Below are positions 34,901 through 46,352 of a stretch of DNA of 64,000 bases, in pieces; positions within the stretch are counted from its first letter, which is position 1, and each line of letters opens with the position of its first letter. The notes beneath the pieces are model-generated. The model was not told the origin of the DNA. It made no database searches and saw only the letters and a list, made by a program, of their open reading frames with translations. The position numbers and the translations under genes are program-made. Origin of the DNA: Hippasteria phrygiana (Eukaryota > Echinodermata > Asteroidea > Valvatida > Goniasteridae); NCBI GenBank assembly GCA_037893225.1, contig JAZGUH010000120.1:496001-560000 (forward strand). Reading direction: 5' to 3'.

Positions 34901-36288
34901 CACTATTCGGCTGAACGTGGGTCTGAGGAGCTGGATATTGGTATGGATGTTGCTGAGAAGTCACTCTTTCCAACATTATCAAGATTGTGCGCAATTTCGT
35001 TCAACATCGCGTCGAAAAACGGCGTCATTTGGGCCCAAGTTGCGTGGTGGGGGTGTCGGCTACTCCCATTGTATAGCATGTGCAGTTATGCGGGAATGCA
35101 GAAAAATTAGTTCGAAAAACCTACTCGCTTATCTCGGCCACCATTCGGCTGAACTTGGGTCTGAGGAGCTGGATATTGGTATGGATGTTGCTGAGAAGTA
35201 ACTCTTTCCAACAGTATCAAGATTGTGCGCAATTTCGTTCAACATCGGGTTTAAAAAAGCGGCGTCATTTGGGGCCCAAGTTGCGTGGTGGGGGTGTCGG
35301 CTAGTCCCATTGTATAGCATGTGCAGTTATGCGGGAATGCAGAAAAATTAGTTCGACAAACCTACTCGTTTATCTCGGCCACCATTCGACTGAACTTGGG
35401 TCTGAGGAGCTGGATATTGGTCTGGATGTTGCTGAGAAGTCACTCTTTCCAACAGTATCAAGATTGGGCGCAATTTCGTTCAACATCGGGTCGAAAAACG
35501 GCGTCATTTGGGGCCCAAGTTGCGTGGTGAGGGTCACGGATAGTCCCATTGTATAACATGTGCAGTTATGCGGGAATGCAGAAAGATTACTTCGATAAAC
35601 CTACTCGCTTATCTCGGCCACTATTCGGCTGAACGTGGGTCTGAGGAGCTGGATATTGGTCTGGATGTTGCTGAGAAGTCACTCTTTCCAACAGTATCAA
35701 GATTGTGCGCAATTTCGTTCAACATCGGGTTTAAAAAAGCGGCGTCATTTGGGGGCCAAGTTGCGTGGTGGGGGTGTCGGCTAGTCCCATTGTATAGCAT
35801 GTGCAGTTATGCGGGAATGCAGACAAATTCGTTCGACAAACCTACTCGTTTATCTCGGCCAACATTTGACTGAACTTGGGTCTGAGGAGCTGGATATTGG
35901 TTTGGATGTTGCTGAGAAGTCACTCTTTCCAACAGTATCAAGATTGGGCGCAATTTCGTTCAACATCGGGTCGAAAAACGGCGTCATTTGGGGCCCAAGT
36001 TGCGTGGTGAGAGTCCCGGATAGTCCCATTGTATAACATGTGCAGTTATGCGGGAATGCAGAAAGATTACTTCGATAAACCTACTCGCTTAGCTCGGCCA
36101 CTATTCGGCTGAACGTGGGTCTGAGGAGCTGGATATTGGTATGGATGTTGCTGAGAAGTAACTCTTTCCAACAGTATCAAGATTGTGTGCAATTTCGTTC
36201 AACATCGGGTTTAAAAAAGCGGCGTCATTTGGGGCCCAAGTTGCGAGGTGGGGGTGTCGGCTAGTCCCATTGTATAGCATGTGCAGTT
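31975..36288 (+). repeat. Eighteen-monomer HOR unit (4314 bp), copy 1
   Basis: Monomer starts are 31975, 32214, 32455, 32694, 32932, 33173, 33412, 33651, 33892, 34131, 34370, 34611, 34851, 35088, 35329, 35568, 35809 and 36049. It carries private marks that recur in the next units: gttatgaggg at 33415, gattttgcgc in the monomer at 33892, ggctagtcaaattg near 34350, and aaaaagtagttcg near 34630. The monomer at 34851 joins an R front to a V rear. Confidence 0.87.
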
Positions 36289-39200
36289 ATGCGGGAATGC
36301 AGAAAAATTAGTTCGACAAACCTACTCGTTTATCTCGGCCACCATTCGACTGAACTTGGGTCTGAGGAGCTGGATATTGGTCTGGATGTTGCTGAGAAGT
36401 CACTCTTTCCAACAGTATCAAGATTGGGCGCAATTTCGTTCAACATCGGGTCGAAAAACGGCGTCATTTGGGGCCCAAGTTGCGTGGTGAGGGTCACGGA
36501 TAGTCCCATTGTATAACATGTGCAGTTATGCGGGAATGCAGAAAGATTACTTCGATAAACCTACTCGCTTATCTCGGCCACTATTCGGCTGAACGTGGGT
36601 CTGAGGAGCTGGATATTGGTCTGGATGTTGCTGAGAAGTCACTCTTTCCAACAGTATCAAGATTGTGCGCAATTTCGTTCAACATCGGGTTTAAAAAAGC
36701 GGCGTCATTTGGGGGCCAAGTTGCGTGGTGGGGGTGTCGGCTAGTCCCATTGTATAGCATGTGCAGTTATGCGGGAATGCAGACAAATTCGTTCGACAAA
36801 CCTACTCGTTTATCTCGGCCAACATTTGACTGAACTTGGGTCTGAGGAGCTGGATATTGGTTTGGATGTTGCTGAGAAGTCAATCTTTCCAACAGTATCA
36901 AGATTGTGCGCAATTTCGTTCAACATCGGGTCGAAAAACGGCGTCATTTGGGGCCCAAGTTGCGTGGTGGGGGTGTCGGCTATTCCTAATGTATAGCATG
37001 TGAAGTTATGCGGGAATGCAGAAAAATTAGTTCGAAAAACCTACTCGCTTATCTCGGCCACCATTCGGCTGAACGTGGGTCTGAGGAGCTGGATATTGGT
37101 ATGGATGTTGCTGAGAAGTCACTCTTTCCAACATTATCAAGATTGTGCGCAATTTCGTTCAACATCGCGTCGAAAAACGGCGTCATTTGGGCCCAAGTTG
37201 CGTGGTGGGGGTGTCGGCTAGTCCCATTGTATAGCATGTGCAGTTATGCGGGAATGCAGAAAAATTAGTTCGAAAAACCTACTCGCTTATCTCGGCCACC
37301 ATTCGGCTGAACTTGGGTCTGAGGAGCTGGATATTGGTATGGATGTTGCTGAGAAGTAACTCTTTCCAACAGTATCAAGATTGTGCGCAATTTCGTTCAA
37401 CATCGGGTTTAAAAAAGCGGCGTCATTTGGGGCCCAAGTTGCGTGGTGGGGGTGTCGGCTAGTCCCATTGTATAGCATGTGCAGTTATGCGGGAATGCAG
37501 AAAAATTAGTTCGACAAACCTACTCGTTTATCTCGGCCACCATTCGACTGAACTTGGGTCTGAGGAGCTGGATATTGGTCTGGATGTTGCTGAGAAGTCA
37601 CTCTTTCCAACAGTATCAAGATTGGGCGCAATTTCGTTCAACATCGGGTCGAAAAACGGCGTCATTTGGGGCCCAAGTTGCGTGGTGAGGGTCACGGATA
37701 GTCCCATTGTATAACATGTGCAGTTATGAGGGAATGCAGAAAGATTACTTCGATAAACCTACTCGCTTATCTCGGCCACTATTCGGCTGAACGTGGGTCT
37801 GAGGAGCTGGATATTGGTATGGATGTTGCTGAGAAGTCACTCTTTCCAACATTATCAAGATTGTGCGCAATTTCGTTCAACATCGCGTCGAAAAACGGCG
37901 TCATTTGGGGCCCAAGTTGCGTGGTGGGGGTGTCGGCTAGTCCCATTGTATAGCATGTGCAGTTATGCGGGAATGCAGAAAAATTAGTTCGAAAAACCTA
38001 CTCGCTTATCTCGGCCACCATTCGGCTGAACTTGGGTCTGAGGAGCTGGATATTGGTCTGGATGTTGCTGAGAAGTCACTCTTTCCAACAGTATCAAGAT
38101 TGTGCGCAATTTCGTTCAACATCGCGTCGAAAAACGGCGTCATTTGGGGCCCAAGTTGCGTGGTGGGGGTGTCGGCTAGTCCCATTGTATAGCATGTGCA
38201 GTTATGCGGGAATGCAGAACAATTAGTTCGACAAACCTACTCGTTTATCTCGGCCAACATTTGACTGAACTTGGGTCTGAGGAGCTGGATATTGGTTTGG
38301 ATGTTGCTGAGAAGTCACTCTTTCCAACAGTATCAAGATTTTGCGCAATTTCGTTCAACATCGGGTCGAAAAACGGCGTCATTTGGGGCCCAAGTTGCGT
38401 GGTGGGGGTGTCGGCTAGTCCCAATGTATAGCATGTGAAGTTATGCGGGAATGCAGAAAAATTAGTTCGAAAAACCTACTCGCTTATCTCGGCCACCATT
38501 CGGCTGAACTTGGGTCTGAGGAGCTGGATATTGGTCTGGATGTTGCTGAGAAGTCACTCTTTCCAACAGTATCAAGATTGTGCGCAATTTCGTTTAACAT
38601 CGGGTCGAAAAACGGCGTCATTTGGGAGCCAAGTTGCGTGGTGTGGGTGTCGGCTAGTCAAATTGTATAGCATGTGCAGTTATGCGGGAATGCAGAAAAA
38701 TTAGTTCGACAAACCTACTCGTTTATCTCGGCCACCATTCGACTGAACGTGGGTCTGAGGAGCTGGATATTGGTATGGATGTTGCTGAGAAGTCACTCTT
38801 TCCAACAGTATCAAGATTGTGCGCAATTTCGTTCAACATCGGGTTTAAAAAAGCGGCGTCATTTGGGGCCCAAGTTGCGTGGTGTGGGTGTCGGCTAGTC
38901 CCATTGTATAGCATGTGCAGTTATGCGGGAATGCAGAAAAAGTAGTTCGACAAACCTACTCGTTTATCTCGGCCACCATTCGACTGAACTTGGGTCTGAG
39001 GAGCTGGATATTGGTCTGGATGTTGCTGAGAAGTCACTCTTTCCAACAGTATCAAGATTGGGCGCAATTTCGTTCAACATCGGGTCGAAAAACGGCGTCA
39101 TTTGGGGCCCAAGTTGCGTGGTGAGGGTCCCGGATAGTCCCATTGTATAACATGTGCAGTTATGCGGGAATGCAGAAAGATTACTTCGATAAACCTACTC

Positions 39201-40600
39201 GCTTAGCTCGGCCACTATTCGGCTGAACGTGGGTCTGAGGAGCTGGATATTGGTATGGATGTTGCTGAGAAGTCACTCTTTCCAACATTATCAAGATTGT
39301 GCGCAATTTCGTTCAACATCGCGTCGAAAAACGGCGTCATTTGGGCCCAAGTTGCGTGGTGGGGGTGTCGGCTACTCCAATTGTATAGCATGTGCAGTTA
39401 TGCGGGAATGCAGAAAAATTAGTTCGAAAAACCTACTCGCTTATCTCGGCCACCATTCGGCTGAACTTGGGTCTGAGGAGCTGGATATTGGTATGGATGT
39501 TGCTGAGAAGTAACTCTTTCCAACAGTATCAAGATTGTGCGCAATTTCGTTCAACATCGGGTTTAAAAAAGCGGCGTCATTTGGGGCCCAAGTTGCGTGG
39601 TGGGGGTGTCGGCTAGTCCCATTGTATAGCATGTGCAGTTATGCGGGAATGCAGAAAAATTAGTTCGACAAACCTACTCGTTTATCTCGGCCACCATTCG
39701 ACTGAACTTGGGTCTGAGGAGCTGGATATTGGTCTGGATGTTGCTGAGAAGTCACTCTTTCCAACAGTATCAAGATTGGGCGCAATTTCGTTCAACATCG
39801 GGTCGAAAAACGGCGTCATTTGGGGCCCAAGTTGCGTGGTGAGGGTCACGGATAGTCCCATTGTATAACATGTGCAGTTATGCGGGAATGCAGAAAGATT
39901 ACTTCGATAAACCTACTCGCTTATCTCGGCCACTATTCGGCTGAACGTGGGTCTGAGGAGCTGGATATTGGTCTGGATGTTGCTGAGAAGTCACTCTTTC
40001 CAACAGTATCAAGATTGTGCGCAATTTCGTTCAACATCGGGTTTAAAAAAGCGGCGTCATTTGGGGGCCAAGTTGCGTGGTGGGGGTGTCGGCTAGTCCC
40101 ATTGTATAGCATGTGCAGTTATGCGGGAATGCAGACAAATTCGTTCGACAAACCTACTCGTTTATCTCGGCCAACATTTGACTGAACTTGGGTCTGAGGA
40201 GCTGGATATTGGTTTGGATGTTGCTGAGAAGTCACTCTTTCCAACAGTATCAAGATTGGGCGCAATTTCGTTCAACATCGGGTCGAAAAACGGCGTCATT
40301 TGGGGCCCAAGTTGCGTGGTGAGAGTCCCGGATAGTCCCATTGTATAACATGTGCAGTTATGCGGGAATGCAGAAAGATTACTTCGATAAACCTACTCGC
40401 TTAGCTCGGCCACTATTCGGCTGAACGTGGGTCTGAGGAGCTGGATATTGGTATGGATGTTGCTGAGAAGTAACTCTTTCCAACAGTATCAAGATTGTGT
40501 GCAATTTCGTTCAACATCGGGTTTAAAAAAGCGGCGTCATTTGGGGCCCAAGTTGCGAGGTGGGGGTGTCGGCTAGTCCCATTGTATAGCATGTGCAGTT
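36289..40600 (+). repeat. Eighteen-monomer HOR unit (4312 bp), copy 2
   Basis: Matches copy 1 monomer for monomer. Differences noticed: the monomer at 37965 has catcgcgtcgaaaaacgg where copy 1 (33651) has catcgggtttaaaaaagcgg, and 39361 onward reads ctactccaattg for ctactcccattg. The gttatgaggg mark is at 37729. The small number of differences implies recent duplication or strong homogenisation. Confidence 0.87.
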
Positions 40601-43600
40601 ATGCGGGAATGCAGAAAAATTAGTTCGACAAACCTACTCGTTTATCTCGGCCACCATTCGACTGAACTTGGGTCTGAGGAGCTGGATATTGGTCTGGATG
40701 TTGCTGAGAAGTCACTCTTTCCAACAGTATCAAGATTGGGCGCAATTTCGTTCAACATCGGGTCGAAAAACGGCGTCATTTGGGGCCCAAGTTGCGTGGT
40801 GAGGGTCACGGATAGTCCCATTGTATAACATGTGCAGTTATGCGGGAATGCAGAAAGATTACTTCGATAAACCTACTCGCTTATCTCGGCCACTATTCGG
40901 CTGAACGTGGGTCTGAGGAGCTGGATATTGGTCTGGATGTTGCTGAGAAGTCACTCTTTCCAACAGTATCAAGATTGTGCGCAATTTCGTTCAACATCGG
41001 GTTTAAAAAAGCGGCGTCATTTGGGGGCCAAGTTGCGTGGTGGGGGTGTCGGCTAGTCCCATTGTATAGCATGTGCAGTTATGCGGGAATGCAGACAAAT
41101 TCGTTCGACAAACCTACTCGTTTATCTCGGCCAACATTTGACTGAACTTGGGTCTGAGGAGCTGGATATTGGTTTGGATGTTGCTGAGAAGTCAATCTTT
41201 CCAACAGTATCAAGATTGTGCGCAATTTCGTTCAACATCGGGTCGAAAACGGCGTCATTTGGGGCCCAAGTTGCGTGGTGGGGGTGTCGGCTATTCCTAA
41301 TGTATAGCATGTGAAGTTATGCGGGAATGCAGAAAAATTAGTTCGAAAAACCTACTCGCTTATCTCGGCCACCATTCGGCTGAACGTGGGTCTGAGGAGC
41401 TGGATATTGGTATGGATGTTGCTGAGAAGTCACTCTTTCCAACATTATCAAGATTGTGCGCAATTTCGTTCAACATCGCGTCGAAAAACGGCGTCATTTG
41501 GGCCCAAGTTGCGTGGTGGGGGTGTCGGCTAGTCCCATTGTATAGCATGTGCAGTTATGCGGGAATGCAGAAAAATTAGTTCGAAAAACCTACTCGCTTA
41601 TCTCGGCCACCATTCGGCTGAACTTGGGTCTGAGGAGCTGGATATTGGTATGGATGTTGCTGAGAAGTAACTCTTTCCAACAGTATCAAGATTGTGCGCA
41701 ATTTCGTTCAACATCGGGTTTAAAAAAGCGGCGTCATTTGGGGCCCAAGTTGCGTGGTGGGGGTGTCGGCTAGTCCCATTGTATAGCATGTGCAGTTATG
41801 CGGGAATGCAGAAAAATTAGTTCGACAAACCTACTCGTTTATCTCGGCCACCATTCGACTGAACTTGGGTCTGAGGAGCTGGATATTGGTCTGGATGTTG
41901 CTGAGAAGTCACTCTTTCCAACAGTATCAAGATTGGGCGCAATTTCGTTCAACATCGGGTCGAAAAACGGCGTCATTTGGGGCCCAAGTTGCGTGGTGAG
42001 GGTCACGGATAGTCCCATTGTATAACATGTGCAGTTATGAGGGAATGCAGAAAGATTACTTCGATAAACCTACTCGCTTATCTCGGCCACTATTCGGCTG
42101 AACGTGGGTCTGAGGAGCTGGATATTGGTATGGATGTTGCTGAGAAGTCACTCTTTCCAACATTATCAAGATTGTGCGCAATTTCGTTCAACATCGCGTC
42201 GAAAAACGGCGTCATTTGGGGCCCAAGTTGCGTGGTGGGGGTGTCGGCTAGTCCCATTGTATAGCATGTGCAGTTATGCGGGAATGCAGAAAAATTAGTT
42301 CGAAAAACCTACTCGCTTATCTCGGCCACCATTCGGCTGAACTTGGGTCTGAGGAGCTGGATATTGGTCTGGATGTTGCTGAGAAGTCACTCTTTCCAAC
42401 AGTATCAAGATTGTGCGCAATTTCGTTCAACATCGGGTTTAAAAAAGCGGCGTCATTTGGGGGCCAAGTTGCGTGGTGGGGGTGTCGGCTAGTCCCATTG
42501 TATAGCATGTGCAGTTATGCGGGAATGCAGAACAATTAGTTCGACAAACCTACTCGTTTATCTCGGCCAACATTTGACTGAACTTGGGTCTGAGGAGCTG
42601 GATATTGGTTTGGATGTTGCTGAGAAGTCACTCTTTCCAACAGTATCAAGATTTTGCGCAATTTCGTTCAACATCGGGTCGAAAAACGGCGTCATTTGGG
42701 GCCCAAGTTGCGTGGTGGGGGTGTCGGCTAGTCCCAATGTATAGCATGTGAAGTTATGCGGGAATGCAGAAAAATTAGTTCGAAAAACCTACTCGCTTAT
42801 CTCGGCCACCATTCGGCTGAACTTGGGTCTGAGGAGCTGGATATTGGTCTGGATGTTGCTGAGAAGTCACTCTTTCCAACAGTATCAAGATTGTGCGCAA
42901 TTTCGTTTAACATCGGGTCGAAAAACGGCGTCATTTGGGAGCCAAGTTGCGTGGTGTGGGTGTCGGCTAGTCAAATTGTATAGCATGTGCAGTTATGCGG
43001 GAATGCAGAAAAATTAGTTCGACAAACCTACTCGTTTATCTCGGCCACCATTCGACTGAACGTGGGTCTGAGGAGCTGGATATTGGTATGGATGTTGCTG
43101 AGAAGTCACTCTTTCCAACAGTATCAAGATTGTGCGCAATTTCGTTCAACATCGGGTTTAAAAAAGCGGCGTCATTTGGGGCCCAAGTTGCGTGGTGTGG
43201 GTGTCGGCTAGTCCCATTGTATAGCATGTGCAGTTATGCGGGAATGCAGAAAAAGTAGTTCGACAAACCTACTCGTTTATCTCGGCCACCATTCGACTGA
43301 ACTTGGGTCTGAGGAGCTGGATATTGGTCTGGATGTTGCTGAGAAGTCACTCTTTCCAACAGTATCAAGATTGGGCGCAATTTCGTTCAACATCGGGTCG
43401 AAAAACGGCGTCATTTGGGGCCCAAGTTGCGTGGTGAGGGTCCCGGATAGTCCCATTGTATAACATGTGCAGTTATGCGGGAATGCAGAAAGATTACTTC
43501 GATAAACCTACTCGCTTAGCTCGGCCACTATTCGGCTGAACTTGGGTCTGAGGAGCTGGATATTGGTATGGATGTTGCTGAGAAGTAACTCTTTCCAACA

Positions 43601-46352
43601 GTATCAAGATTGTGCGCAATTTCGTTCAACATCGGGTTTAAAAAAGCGGCGTCATTTGGGGCCCAAGTTGCGTGGTGGGGGTGTCGGCTAGTCCCATTGT
43701 ATAGCATGTGCAGTTATGCGGGAATGCAGAAAAATTAGTTCGACAAACCTACTCGTTTATCTCGGCCACCATTCGACTGAACTTGGGTCTGAGGAGCTGG
43801 ATATTGATCTGGATGTTGCTGAGAAGTCACTCTTTCCAACATTATCAAGATTGGGCGCAATTTCGTTCAACATCGGGTCGAAAAACGGCGTCATTTGGGG
43901 CCCAAGTTGCGTGGTGAGGGTCACGGATAGTCCCATTGTATAACATGTGCAGTTATGCGGGAATGCAGAAAGATTACTTCGATAAACCTACTCGCTTATC
44001 TCGGCCACTATTCGGCTGAACGTGGGTCTGAGGAGCTGGATATTGGTATGGATGTTGCTGAGAAGTCACTCTTTCCAACATTATCAAGATTGTGCGCAAT
44101 TTCGTTCAACATCGCGTCGAAAAACGGCGTCATTTGGGGCCCAAGTTGCGTGGTGGGGGTGTCGGCTAGTCCCATTGTATAGCATGTGCAGTTATGCGGG
44201 AATGTAGAAAAATTAGTTCGAAAAACCTACTCGCTTATCTCGGCCACCATTCGGCTGAACTTGGGTCTGAGGAGCTGGATATTGGTCTGGATGTTGCTGA
44301 GAAGTAACTCTTTCCAACAGTATCAAGATTGTGCGCAATTTCGTTCAACATCGGGTTTAAAAAAGCGGCGTCATTTGGGGCCCAAGTTGCGTGGTGGGGG
44401 TGTCGGCTAGTCCCATTGTATAGCATGTGCAGTTATGCGGGAATGCAGAAAAATTAGTTCGACAAACCTACTCGTTTATCTCGGCCACCATTCGACTGAA
44501 CTTGGGTCTGAGGAGCTGGATATTGGTCTGGATGTTGCTGAGAAGTCACTCTTTCCAACAGTATCAAGATTGGGCGCAATTTCGTTCAACATCGGGTCGA
44601 AAAACGGCGTCATTTGGGGCCCAAGTTGCGTGGTGAGGGTCACGGATAGTCCCATTGTATAACATGTGCAGTTATGCGGGAATGCAGAAAGATTACTTCG
44701 ATAAACCTACTCGCTTATCTCGGCCACTATTCGGCTGAACGTGGCTCTGAGGAGCTGGATATTGGTATGGATGTTGCTGAGAAGTCACTCTTTCCAACAT
44801 TATCAAGATTGTGCGCAATTTCGTTCAACATCGCGTCGAAAAACGGCGTCATTTGGGGCCCAAGTTGCGTGGTGGGGGTGTCGGCTAGTCCCATTGTATA
44901 GCATGTGCAGTTATGCGGGAATGCAGAAAAATTAGTTCGAAAAACCTACTCGCTTATCTCGGCCACCATTCGGCTGAACTTGGGTCTGAGGAGCTGGATA
45001 TTGGTCTGGATGTTGCTGAGAAGTCACTCTTTCCAACAGTATCAAGATTGTGCGCAATTTCGTTCAACATCGGGTTTAAAAAAGCGGCGTCATTTGGGGG
45101 CCAAGTTGCGTGGTGGGGGTGTCGGCTAGTCCCATTGTATAGCATGTGCAGTTATGCGGGAATGCAGAAAAATTAGTTCGACAAACCTACTCGTTTATCT
45201 CGGCCAACATTTGACTGAACTTGGGTCTGAGGAGCTGGATATTGGTTTGGATGTTGCTGAGAAGTCACTCTTTCCAACAGTATCAAGATTGTGCGCAATT
45301 TCGTTCAACATCGGGTCGAAAAACGGCGTCATTTGGGGCCCAAGTTGCGTGGTGGGGGTGTCGGCTAGTCCCAATGTATAGCATGTGAAGTTATGCGGGA
45401 ATGCAGAACAATTAGTTCGAAAAACCTACTCGCTTATCTCGGCCACCATTCGGCTGAACTTGGGTCTGAGGAGCTGGATATTGGTCTGGATGTTGCTGAG
45501 AAGTCACTCTTTCCAACAGTATCAAGATTGTGCGCAATTTCGTTTAACATCGGGTCGAAAAACGGCGTCATTTGGGAGCCAAGTTGCGTGGTGTGGGTGT
45601 CGGCTAGTCCCATTGTATAGCATGTGCAGTTATGCGGGAATGCAGAAAAATTAGTTCGACAAACCTACTCGTTTATCTCGGCCACCATTCGACTGAACGT
45701 GAGTCTGAGGAGCTGGATATTGGTATGTATGTTGCTGAGAAGTCACTCTTTCCAACAGTATCAAGATTTTGCGCAATTTCGTTCAACATCGGGTTTAAAA
45801 AAGCGGCGTCATTTGGGGCCCAAGTTGAAGGGTGGGGGTGTCGGCTAGTCCCATTGTATTGCATGTGCAGTTATGCGGGAATGCAGAAAAAGTAGTTCGA
45901 CAAACCTACTCGTTTATCTCGGCCACCATTCGACTGAACTTGGGTCTGAGGAGCTGGATATTGGTCTGGATGTTGCTGAGAAGTCACTCTTTCCAACAGT
46001 ATCAAGATTGGGCGCAATTTCGTTCAACATCGGGTCGAAAAACGGCGTCATTTGGGGCCCAAGTTGCGTGGTGAGGGTCCCGGATAGTCCCATTGTATAA
46101 CATGTGCAGTTATGCGGGAATACAGAAAGATTACTTCGATAAACCTACTCGCTTAGCTCGGCCACTATTCGGCTGAACGTGGGTCTGAGGAGCTGGATAT
46201 TGGTATGGATGTTGCTGAGAAGTAACTCTTTCCAACAGTATCAAGATTGTGCGCAATTTCGTTCAACATCGGGTTTAAAAAAGCGGCGTCATTTGGGGCC
46301 CAAGTTGCGGGGTGAGGGTCACGGATAGTCCCATTGTATAACATGTGCAGTT
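40601..46352 (+). repeat. Third eighteen-monomer-type copy and rearranged continuation
   Basis: From 40601 to about 43500 the order follows copies 1 and 2, with the gttatgaggg mark at 42040 and a one-base deletion in the A-run of the monomer at 41081. From the monomer at 43476 the pattern departs: an R front joins a W rear, then an S variant with ggatattgatctgg and caacattatc at 43716. A second round of S-Y-Z and following classes runs from 44435. Members near 45632-45872 are more diverged (gtgagtctgagg, gttgaagggtgg). Confidence 0.75.
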
